Source of the DNA: Adiantum capillus-veneris
Taxonomy: Eukaryota; Streptophyta; Polypodiopsida; Polypodiales; Pteridaceae
Direction: 5' to 3'
DNA length: 64,000 nt
Assembly (NCBI GenBank): GCA_014529385.2
Contig: CM043942.1
Span: 23,116,491-23,180,490, forward strand
Position numbers and translations under genes: made by a program. Under the pieces are notes generated by a model. The model searched no databases, was not told the DNA's origin, and saw nothing but the letters and a program-made list of their open reading frames with translations. This document shows, in pieces, positions 13,294 to 23,033 of the stretch (position 1 is its first letter; each line of letters begins with the position of its first letter).

Positions 13294-13376
13294 TGCCCCC
13301 ACCACTTTTTAACTTTCGGGCCCCATAAGTCATTATGGCCTTTTGAGGACTTTAGTATAACATTTCATTTTATTTC
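13294..13376 (+). mobile_element. 3'-terminal LINE fragment
   Basis: About 80 bp closely matching the 3' end of the LINE at 18323-18405, including the words AACTTTCGGG, CATTATGGCCTTTTGA and ATAACATTTCATTT. It is followed by a C-run instead of a CT tract. It represents an older, severely 5'-truncated insertion of the same family, just upstream of the long LINE copy. Confidence 0.75.
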
Positions 13377-13575
13377 TACCCCCCCCCCCCCCTTCAATTT
13401 TGTTTTCGAGGCGCACACACACACAGCTGAACATATTGACCGGGCCACACCGCCTCGCGCTCCGCCACTCGTCGCGATCACCGCCAGTGTGGGTGCACAC
13501 GTACATCCAGTGCCGCGCTAGCTGCTAGAGTGGGTGCACACGCGCAACTAACCCCCTTGAGGACGGCGATCAAAC

Positions 13576-14472
13576 ATGAGGAAGACGAACGAAAAAGCCG
13601 ACCCCCTAGAGGATGCCATTCGAAAATGCAAAGAGGAAATGACGGAGACCATCACCAAGATGAACCGCAATCTCTGGGGCACAATAAACATTCTTGAAGG
13701 ATGTGTGTTGATCCAAGAGAGCAAGATAAGCACGTTGGAAGACCAAGTGACGACCCAAGAGGAAGAGATCACGTCACTCAAGAAAGAACTCGCCGAAGCC
13801 CGATCAAGAAACACACTGGAAGAGGGCGAACTGCAACCCTCAGTAATTGAACAAATCAACACGATCAAGGAACAAGTACGGGCCATCAAAGAGGGAGAAG
13901 AACGGCACAAAGAAATGACGACTTCTTGGGTGGATGTTCTTACCAAAACCCAACAGAAGGCAGACGAAGCCGAGAAATGGATCAAGGTGGCCAAGAAAGG
14001 AAAAGACAAGGAGATAACGCCCACATCCACACCCAACAACATCATTAACCTGACACTAGAGGAGGAGCAGAGGAGAAGGGTGCGCGCTTTACATGTGAGA
14101 ATTTATGGTCTTAAAGACAAAGGCAATGTGGACGAAGAAGTAAAAGAACTCACAGCCTTGATGGGGATTCATGAGCCGACACACACAAGGGCATGGAGAG
14201 TGGGCAACATAAAGAAAAATGGAGGCAGTGGAGAAACCTCAAAAGAAAGAGCACTCATCCTCCGTTTTCCCTCCATGGAAGCAAAGAAGTCATTCTTGAA
14301 GAAAAGACCAACTCTTAAAGAGACTGGCATCTTTCTTGGGGACGATCTCACCCTCTCGCAGATCGCTCATATGCAGGAAGTAATGCCGGAGATTAGAGCG
14401 GCAAGGGGAAAAGGCAAGATCGCTTTTTACCGAGACGGAAAAGTGGTAATACTTGAGCGACGCTCCACATGA
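13576..14472 (+). CDS. LINE ORF1 protein (coiled coil plus RRM-like nucleic-acid-binding domain)
   Basis: Intact 298-codon frame. Residues about 1-130 are rich in Glu, Lys, Gln and Ile with heptad-like spacing and should form a coiled coil for trimer formation. Residues about 165-295 resemble the RRM and C-terminal domains of L1 ORF1 proteins: RALHVRIYGLKDKG, then TRAWRVG, RALILRF and GIFLGDDLTLSQI. The family's role is to coat the LINE RNA and act as a nucleic-acid chaperone during target-primed reverse transcription. The start at 13576 is the first ATG after a GC-rich leader. ORF2 follows after a very short spacer. Confidence 0.82.
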   Translation: MRKTNEKADPLEDAIRKCKEEMTETITKMNRNLWGTINILEGCVLIQESKISTLEDQVTTQEEEITSLKKELAEARSRNTLEEGELQPSVIEQINTIKEQVRAIKEGEERHKEMTTSWVDVLTKTQQKADEAEKWIKVAKKGKDKEITPTSTPNNIINLTLEEEQRRRVRALHVRIYGLKDKGNVDEEVKELTALMGIHEPTHTRAWRVGNIKKNGGSGETSKERALILRFPSMEAKKSFLKKRPTLKETGIFLGDDLTLSQIAHMQEVMPEIRAARGKGKIAFYRDGKVVILERRST

Positions 14473-14489
14473 CGGTGCGAGACTTATGG

Positions 14490-17400
14490 GACCACACTCA
14501 AAGCAGCTGCTTGGAATTGTAATGGATCTATGCGTTTTGATGTGGGTGCTTTTGAGGATAGCTTTAGTGGAAGAGATATCATCTTCTACTCTGAGACACA
14601 CCATGCCCCTGGGCAATCCATGCCTCACATCAGTGGATATAGGTGGGAGACAGCCTACAGACAGGAAACACGCTCAAAGCACAAACGGCGGGGCTCGGGA
14701 GGAGTGGCAGTGTTATTTAGAGAGGATCTGCAGCCACTGATACATATAGCCCACAGGGACGAGCAGGCTAGGTACATGTGGGTGAGACTGAAAGCAGAGA
14801 AAGGCAGATACCTCTATCTAGCTATTTGTTACTTTCCCCGAGTACATCAGTTTATGCACCACCCAAAGGACAATCCCCTTTCTCTATTTTGGATGATGAC
14901 ATATGGGAGTTCTCTAGGGACGGTGACATTATCATCCTCGGGGACTTCAATGCTAGGACTGCCCATCACCAGGTAGTGTTTTATGATACTTCAAAGGAGA
15001 TGCTAAGAGAGATAGATGTGGCAGAGACGGGCCTTTCCAGACTATCACACGATATGGAATATACTGAGTATGGGCGACACCTGATAGACATGGGCACTGC
15101 ACATGGATTGGACATCTTGAAAGGCCTACAGAGATTTCCTGCTGCGGGAGGCTTTACATGCTTCCCACACAGACATGGAGCCAGCACGGTGGACTATGTC
15201 ATGGCACAACCGAATCTCATCTCTAGTATCGAGGATCTTACAGTGGGGCCGAGACCGGTGGGGGTGGCGGTGGATCATGCTCTGGTGTCGATGACCATCT
15301 CCTTCCATTTCAGTGCAGCACACAGGCCACGAGTAGCAGTCCCTACTCGCTACACATTCACAAGGGAGACAGACTCTGTATACATGGACGGAATCTACAG
15401 ACGCCTATGCACTGAGGACCCGGGGCGACCTCTGGAGGAGCTAACTACTATACTGACACAGACATTACATGAGGCAGCAGCTGAAGCATACCCACACACC
15501 CAGCCTGAGCAGAGCCGCCGATTTGGGAGCATGCCTCAGAACAGCTGGTATGATGAGGAGTGCCACCAGACTAGAGCCAGACTTCAGAGGGAGGTGCTGT
15601 TGAGGGACGTCACTCACAGACAGTCACATGGAATTGCAACGCCTGGTGCGGCAGAAGAAGAGGGCTTTTCTGGCTAGACTCGAGCAGTATCTATATCAGC
15701 TATTCTTGAGTCAAGACTCGCGTGAGGCGTGGCGGCTCTTTCATGAGCAGTCCCCCCCCCCCCCCCCCCCGCTATTTCCTCCACAGAGACCTGGGGTCAG
15801 TACGCATCATCTTTGTACACAGTACCTGGACAGCCGCCCCTACCCAACCCCCCCGACCCATGCCGACATACATGTGTCTTTTTCACTACTGAGATTGTGA
15901 AGAAAGCCATTGACAGGATGAAGACTGGGAGAGCATATGATCATGAGGGCCTAGTAGCTGAGCATTTCATGCATGCCAAAGACCTACTAGCAGAGCTTCT
16001 AGCGGTTATGTTTAACCGTGCCATGTGTGAGGGCCTACCGGACACTTGGAGCCTATCTACGATCGTACCTATCTTCAAATCAGGAGACCCCATGGAGCTT
16101 GGGAATTACCGCACTATTATGATTGGGCACACACTGGCACGGTTGTATGCATCCATTCTTGAGCAACAGCTGAGTAGATGGGCAGAGAGGGAAGGAATAC
16201 GTGCAACTGGGCAAGCAGGATTTAGGAGAGGCTTCTCTACTCTTAACCATATCCTAACACTCAGGGCCATCATCGAGGAAGGCAGATCTCATGGGAGACG
16301 GATCTATTGTAGCTTTGTGGACTTCCGCAAAGCTTTCGACACAGTACCCAAAGCTAGACTGATGCGCAGATTATAGGAAATGAGAGTACCCACAGAACTC
16401 ATTTGGGGGATCATGGCATTGTACAGATCAGTTCTATGGCATGTACGCACCCCGGAGGGACTTTCTACACCAGTTCACTCCACTATTGGGGTGAAGCAAG
16501 GCTGCCCGCTCTCTCCCACTCTTTTCGGTATGTATGTGGATGAGATTTCTTACTACATTGACAGCGATGGGGATAAAGGTGCTCAGTTGGCAGGGACATG
16601 GATTCCACTTTTGTTATATGTTGATGACATAGTGTTGATCTCCGAATCCCCAGAGGGAATGCAACGTCAATTGGATGCTCTGCATACGTTTGCCCACGAA
16701 AGTGGTTTGTCTGTCAACCTGGGTAAAACCAAGGTTATGGTGTTTAATACCACCCCACAGTGGATCAGGAGGTCAGCACCTACACTCACATACGGCCAGG
16801 AGACTGTGGAATACACAGACGCTTACACTTACCTTGGAGTGGTTTTTAGCGGACCTACATTCTCACTCAGAAGAGCAGCAGAAACCAGACTTGCTAGAGC
16901 CCACGCAGCATTGGGTAGATTGGAGAGGATGTGTTCGCAGGTTCAGTTTCAGGAGCCCCGGACGAAGCTCTGGCTCTTTGACACCTTGATGGCTTCAGCA
17001 TTGCTCTATGGAACCGAGATATTGGGACCTTCACTGGATCACCATGGGAGGACGGGTCGCTCAGACGGATGGGGGAACATGGAGAAACCTCTCGTCTCTA
17101 TGATCTCGCGGCTCATTAGAGCCAAGGCATCAGTACCACGGGCCATTATCCGAGCAGAGCTAGCGGCCCCCCCACTTGTGGTGGAGGCGCTCACTAGATC
17201 AGTCTCCTTTATAAACCACACATGGGCACTTCCTAGAGACAGATATGCTCGCATAGCACTTGAATCCTCTCGACAGTTAGCCATACAAGGAGATACAACA
17301 TGCTGGTATGGGGAGATGACATCATGGTTTCAGGCACAGGGGTTCAGCATAGACCGGCTGCCACCATTCCATTACTCATTGGATGCACCATCTCTCACCT

Positions 17401-18183
17401 TTACACAGTCAGAGATCACCAAGCTCATACACCAAGACCTGACCCAGCTAGACACCAGAAGGACATGGATACAACCAGCACAGGAATTGGGCACAAAGAT
17501 GGCTTTTTACAAAGACCATCTTCTCGAGCTTACGGAAGATGGTTTTGTGGCGAGACCCAGATATATGGATACCCACTTGTCTCATGGGATACGATGTGCT
17601 ATTGGCCAGTTACGCACATCTTCTCACCAGTTGCGGATTGAGACGGGGATACAGCGGAGTACCAGCAGAGGAAAGGACATGCCCCTTGTGTAACATGGAA
17701 CCTGAGACAGAGCTACACTATACATGTCGTTGGCCCGTCTACTACGAGATACGAGGCCGCTTCCATTGCTTGTTCAGAGAAGGTTTTGGACCACTCTCAA
17801 GAGTCATGGGATACGAAGATCAGAGATGTTTGGGTTTGTTCTTGCTCGAGTTGGGCAGACACAAAGATAGCCTGATGAATGGTGAGGCTAGCCAATCTCA
17901 AAGACGGATCACAGACTTCTTCAGAGCAGACACGGGACAACCGCAAGAGCCACTCCCACAGCAGAGCTCCCCCTCGTCTCACACCAGAGGCACACTGATT
18001 GACCGAGCGATTGAATTGGGGAAATCCAGACGCCCGCGACAGCGAAGAACTACACAGCATCGACGAAGGCTACGACAAAAAATTCGGAGCACACTGGCCA
18101 GGCATGCACGACGCCCGGTCAGACTACTAACCATGGAGGAAATTGATGAGATTCGCCAACGACCGATGCTAGATCTCTTGTGA
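14490..18183 (+). pseudogene. LINE ORF2: endonuclease, reverse transcriptase, zinc motif (frameshifted)
   Basis: The coding sense alternates between two frames. 14490-14865 encodes the start of the APE endonuclease (AAWNCNGS, FYSETHH, GSGGVAVLF). 14850-15620 encodes its second half (ILGDFNART, TVDYVMAQP, DHALVSM). A run of about 18 C at 15752-15770 falls in the linker before RT. 15813-17690 encodes reverse transcriptase (FVDFRKAFDTVP, GVKQGCPLSP, LLYVDDIVL), broken by TAG at 16374. 17640-18183 carries the C-terminal motif CPLCNMEPETELHYTC. All catalytic motifs, including the YVDD box, are still present. The mutations are therefore few and the copy is moderately young. Confidence 0.85.
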
Positions 18184-18400
18184 TTCAGCTATCCCAACAA
18201 GCCGCCCATTTAGTCTTTTGCTTGGTTCACATCGATCAACTTAAGACCCCATAGTATATATCTTTGTTTTGTACTGTTGTTAGGTTATTTTGTTATTTTG
18301 TTACTCTGACTTTGTATCAAATCCACCACTTTGTAACTTTCGGGTCTCATAGGTCATTATGGCCTTTTGAAGACATTAATATAACATTTCATTTCATTTC

Positions 18401-18401
<1 letters not shown>

Positions 18402-18477
<76 letters not shown>
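18402..18477. repeat. (CT)n followed by (CA)n microsatellite at the LINE 3' end
   Basis: A CT tract at about 18402-18450 passes directly into a CA tract up to about 18475. It sits immediately behind the CATTT tail of the LINE. Confidence 0.95.
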
Positions 18478-18591
18478 ATGCATGAAAAAATGCACAAGAA
18501 AGTATGTTCTAGTTTTTGTATAAATGACTTGAGTTTGTAAATGCTAAATTAATTTTCATTATATCATTAAACTTTTCTTGTGGTAGAGTTT

Positions 18592-20166
18592 TTGGAAGAG
18601 AATAAAAGACAAAGATAAAAACCAATATGCTTCTTTAGAGCACTTAGAAGACATGGATCACAATCATGACTTGACCATGGATGGGGGCTCACAAAGAACA
18701 CAAGAAAGAAATCGCTCACTACCTCCTCAAAGAGAGCACCAAAATCATGCGAGTGGGTCAAACATGGGTGATCACAGCAAAACAACCTATGCATTAGGAG
18801 GGCTAAAGATTGACATGCCTAAAGAAAGCAATGAAAAAAGATTTTTAGTAGTGGTTGAGTCAGCCATGGAGAGACCAACTTCATCAAGGTGACCAACCTC
18901 ATGGAATACCGGTAAGTTTCTATTTGTTAAATATTTGTTTTTTTGATAGTGCAAAACAATCCTATGTTACTTGTAATTAAGATAATTTTTTAATGAAAAT
19001 CGACAGGCTTTCATTTGAATGTGGTAAATGCTCTTCTAGTTGATATAGCTAATGTTGATGATTTTGCCATTCAAAGGTAAAAGAAAGGTTTTGTGGCTTG
19101 TGTTATCAACATCAATTGAACGTTCAAGGTGGATGGTGTACTAAGCAACAAACATTTTGTGTGTAGCATTAAAGAAAATTTGAGCACTCAAAGTCTTGGC
19201 TTGTATCACCATTGTGGAGCAACTTGCCGAGAGGTGTTTCGTCTTATCTTTGCGGATTTCCTTACTTCTTTGTTAGTGGATGGTTTAGGCCCAATTCGAT
19301 GAGGTTATTCAAAGTTTTTGTTTATGCTTTTTGTTTTGATCCATATTACTTGAAAAACTCATTCTAAACATCTTTTCAAAGGTAGATTAAGCAAAAAAAA
19401 TCCGCAATGGAATATTGTTCTGCCTTTCTCTTGTGCAAGGTGTTAGGGATGTAGCAGAACCTTTCTTGGCAGATGAAGGCTTTTTCGTGACTCTGTCTTG
19501 CACAAGATATTGGAGAGATTATACCCATGCTATAAAGGCTGGGTTACGACTTGATCGCACATGGACTCTCATGTGTAATGGAGGATATAGACACCCAGAT
19601 ACCCTAGAGGAGGTGAATCAAAATACTATGTTGTTGTCAAAGATTGCATTATTAACTTGATTTTGATTTAAATGTGTACAATGTATGATTATATGTAAGT
19701 AACTGATCTCACTGTGGGAGTTTTTTGTTGAGCGGATGTTGCTATACCCACATACAATAGGGAGGCAGGGGAGAAAGTCGATCCTCGCATGTTTCCTGCA
19801 TCACGAAGCTTTTTAATGGAGGAGCATCAAGAACACACCATTGTTCTTGATATACCTATCAGAGATGAAGCAAAGAGGTCACCCGACTTCTACAGGTGAG
19901 AAGATAATCATTTTAATGTGAATTGAGCTTTAATTTATAGTTTAAAAATGACTTACATATTTTAAATTTTCATGTGTAGATGGCTCCTGGAAACCTTCAC
20001 AGATGACTCGGATTATGGGCTAGATGTGTTTTTAGGATGTCGAGGTCTTGGCAAGGCATGTGGTGAAGTTTATCGATATTGTTTGAGCTTGGAGGGGGAT
20101 GACATAGTCTATGAGGAGTGTCTCAAAAGGGTGGTTTGTGGTCCATATGTGGAAAAGAGAGTCTAA
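18592..20166 (+). pseudogene. Beta-class N6/N4 amino-methyltransferase-like gene (intron-containing, damaged)
   Basis: Plus-strand exon-like blocks at about 18592-18891, 19009-19079, 19080-19300, 19385-19660, 19732-19895 and 19980-20166. The last two splice in phase (TAC AG, then A TGG) without stops. The C-terminal exon reads WLLETFTDDSDYGLDVFLGC, then RGLGKAC, then SLEGDD and EECLKRV. This matches motif I (D-x-F-x-G-x-G) and the following acidic motif of the N6_N4_Mtase family (SAM-dependent adenine-N6 or cytosine-N4 methylation of DNA). Upstream, at 19255-19265, GAT-TT-CCT-TAC would read D-P-P-Y if one base were not missing; this is the catalytic motif IV. Motif IV before motif I is the beta-class order. 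The stretch FLADEGFFVTLS fits the strand between them. Substrate and activity are unknown, and the missing base argues for a pseudogene or a sequencing error. Confidence 0.5.
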
Positions 20167-20352
20167 TATCACATCCATGAAACAATTATTGAACACACTC
20201 TTTATTTTTCGTTTCAAGAATGTTGACATAGGACATCTAGGGTTTTATTGTGCATGTTCTTGAAGTGACCTTAATTGCATTGCTTTTGTGAACTATCTGC
20301 TCTCTCTAACATCCATATCAAACACTAATGCTGAATACGGATTCCTTTGAAT

Positions 20353-20353
<1 letters not shown>

Positions 20354-20402
<49 letters not shown>

Positions 20403-20450
20403 GACTAGCATATTTAAAGAGATTAAGTTTGAATAAGGATTCCTTTGAAT

Positions 20451-20499
<49 letters not shown>

Positions 20500-20548
20500 A
20501 AGACATAGGTATGATCTAGAAACTTTTAAATTTTCAATTTTGCATAAA

Positions 20549-20600
<52 letters not shown>
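20354..20600. repeat. Three (CT)n tracts in 250 bp, first two with a duplicated flank
   Basis: CT tracts at about 20354-20402, 20454-20497 and 20554-20598. The first two are each preceded by the same word, GGATTCCTTTGAATG, which indicates a tandem duplication of about 100 bp that included the microsatellite. The third has a different flank. Confidence 0.9.
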
Positions 20601-20601
<1 letters not shown>

Positions 20602-21298
20602 AATAAAATCCCTTGAATTTGCCCCCATACTTGATTTCCTAGAGCTACATAAGGAGCCTACATTTGGGTATTATGGTTACACTCGTGAGGTTCATAAGTT
20701 GGTATGGTGGTAAGTGTCGTCCTCAGAATTTGAGATCATTGGAGCATCCAAAAAGAGCCCACTTTGTATGCTTTAAATTTTAGGGCTCTTACTCTCGCTG
20801 GGGGTCATTACGGAAATGAGAATCCCATGCAATGGTGTGCTAGGCAATTGGGAATGTTTTTTACAGGCTTCTCCCCTATGCATGGATCTAACACATTATG
20901 AGGGTTGCCCCTCTCTGTAACATACCTAAGTACAATTGTGAGGCTTGTCCCTCTCTACAACTCACGTAAGTTTCAAAAGTAGAAGCAACGTGAGGATGAG
21001 GAGACATCATGAGCAAGCTTTTCACTCAAACTTCTACCCTATCAACTTTCGATGGTAGGGTGGAGGCCTACCATGGTGGTGACAAATGATGTGGAATTAG
21101 GGTTCGATCCCGAAGAAGAAAATTGAAAAACAACAACCACATCCAAGGCAGTAGGCATGCAAATTACCCAATCCCAACACAAGGAGGTAGTGACAATAAA
21201 TTACAATACTGAGCTCTTTCGCTTTTTGAAGTCCTTGAAAATGGATATATGTTTCACGAAATTATCTATGTTGAGCATATACCACATACAACTTCACC
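20601..21298. other. No gene recognised
   Basis: Mixed sequence with two imperfect copies of a phrase containing CCCTCTCT at about 20907 and 20953. No domain, LTR or RNA gene was recognised. Confidence 0.4.
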
Positions 21299-21338
21299 TG
21301 TCAAAGTCGGCGATGCGGAAGCGTGTAGACCAAGGTGA

Positions 21339-21380
<42 letters not shown>

Positions 21381-21568
21381 CTGAATCAATCAACCAAGGC
21401 AATGTGATAACAAATGATAATACAATGGGGACTAAGGGTGTCTTATATAGAAATCTTAGTAAATTGCCCTACCCAGACTTTGACAAATAAGTGAAATAAA
21501 TCCCTAAAAGCCAAAATAAATAATGGGTTCACACTGGGCAGTTCACTTGAGATGCCTAAACTTTAACA
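21299..21568 (-). repeat. 3' LTR of element C (270 bp, empty-site copy)
   Basis: TG...CA-bounded LTR containing a (GA)n tract at about 21341-21374. It aligns with the two outer parts of the right LTR (22943-22995 and 24295-24485) and so shows the state before LINE insertion. Confidence 0.85.
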
Positions 21569-21580
21569 CCCTCTCTACAA

Positions 21581-22930
21581 CTCATAGTGGACATCAATAG
21601 TGAAACCAAGTCGATAAAGAAGCTACCATGGACACCCCAGTAGCTGCAGACTACTGGATACACCTCGGTGTTGCTCTCCTCAACTTTGTATCAAAAAGAA
21701 ATGTCATCTTGAGCATCGGTTGCCTCTGTAGAAAATATGAAGTTGTAGACAAGACTACGTGCAATAATCCCCATTCGTGAAATGTGAATATATCACATGC
21801 AAAATATAACACTCCAAGATAATGAACTCTGGAACACATCATGTCCATGATCCGACCAACAACAATGAATTGGTGTGCCCATCCATAGTGTCTTTAATAT
21901 GCCTGATTGGTTCCCTACCAAATGCATGTGCCTTGAACTCCGACCTACAGTTCCAAACACCAATAACTTGAACTTCTAGCATTGTTTGCCCCTTCGACAC
22001 TCACAAGCCTCTCTCTGGCTAAAGCTAGTGGTGACACCTTCATTTTGACTATAAATCTAGCGTCGAGGCCACTGTGGCCACCGCCACGTGTGCCATGCCG
22101 ATCTCCTCTGTCAAATCTTTGTTGCCATAACCTCTGTCCAGCTTGCCTTTGACTTTGTCTTCAAGTGAGTTCTTGCTCCTTTGGCTTCCAACTCCAAACA
22201 AAGCGACAAATCACAATCATAATTGTGGTCGTACCTCCGAGTATCGAGGCAACTAACTGAGTACTTGTACTACCATCCGTGTCAAGCTTGTTGATGCCGT
22301 TGTCCTCGATCAAACTCGCCCATTTTCCTTTGACTTCAAAATGTCGAGCCAAACAGTTGGGTGGTCTCCTTGAGAATTGTGCCAGTGCATAGGCCGCTAA
22401 CTCAAAGGCTGATCTGCTCTCCATATCTTCTAGTTGGTTGTCCACACCCTCTTTTGCTGCTCTTCCCAAGTCGCTCCAACAGATCCCTCTTTGTCGTGCC
22501 ATGACCGCCAAAAAGCCTTGCACCTCCTCCACCTCGCACCTACTCTGCACTTGCCACACTCGCCTTCCAATTCAGCCGAAGGAATCACTGCTGAAAAACA
22601 GCCAGCAAGGGGGTGCTTTTTCAAAAACCCCAGCGTAACAAGGTGGGGGCAATTGGGAGTGTTTTCAAAACGCTAGGGAGCCCAGCAGAACTCTGTGCAG
22701 GCGGACAGAACAGGCAACGAGGTGTTCTCCTCTTTGCGTTTCAGAATGCCACGCCAGCAAGGTAGGTTTCCGCGCAAGGAAGAGGGCAGGACAAGGCAAC
22801 ATTTCAGAAACGCCAGGTTGTGCCAAAAACGCCAGCAGCAGAGCAAGGCAGAAAGATGAAAACGCAGGGCAACCCTTCTTCGTCTTCTCCCCTGGTACGC
22901 CTCGCTCCGCCAAGGTCTATGCCGTCTCTT
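21581..22930 (-). other. Internal region of element C
   Basis: About 1.35 kb. The longest plausible minus-strand frame (22161-22559, 132 codons) begins MWQVQSRCEVEE and includes FELAAYALAQFSRRPPNCLA. No retrotransposon domain is recognisable. It could be a captured fragment of a host gene or non-coding leader. The 22600-22910 part is GC-richer with repeated CCAGCA and CGCCAG words. Confidence 0.5.
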
Positions 22931-22942
22931 GCTCTGATACCA
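22931..22942 (-). other. Primer-binding site, initiator tRNA-Met type (element C)
   Basis: The minus strand reads TGGTATCAGAGC and abuts the LTR end without a spacer. Confidence 0.85.
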
Positions 22943-22990
22943 TGTCAAAGTCGGTGGTGCAAAAGCGTGTAGACCAAGGTGAGAAAGCAG

Positions 22991-23033
<43 letters not shown>

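Larger units (their letters stand above)
13390..18405 (+). mobile_element. L1-type LINE, nearly full length, inactivated
   Basis: Non-LTR retrotransposon with a short 5' leader, ORF1 (13576-14472), ORF2 (about 14480-18183) and a 3' UTR ending in repeated CATTT units at about 18384-18405, directly followed by a (CT)n tract. ORF2 contains an APE-type endonuclease, reverse transcriptase and a C-terminal CCHC-like zinc motif; no RNase H was seen. ORF2 has about four frameshifts (near 14860, 15620, 15790 and 17650) and one in-frame TAG (16374-16376), so the copy cannot move by itself. The 5' border is not defined by a duplication because both flanks are microsatellite. Confidence 0.85.

Noticed and set aside
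12686-13333. Long frames on both strands across the CT tract (Leu-Ser and Arg-Glu repeats)
   Set aside because: Pure microsatellite and GC-rich low-complexity sequence translate openly in several frames. There is no start context, domain or conservation signal.
20293-20713. Frames of Ser-Leu and Arg-Glu repeats
   Set aside because: Created by the three CT tracts.
21096-21110. GGTTCGATCCCG, resembling a tRNA T-arm
   Set aside because: No acceptor, D or anticodon stem can be found at the right distances.
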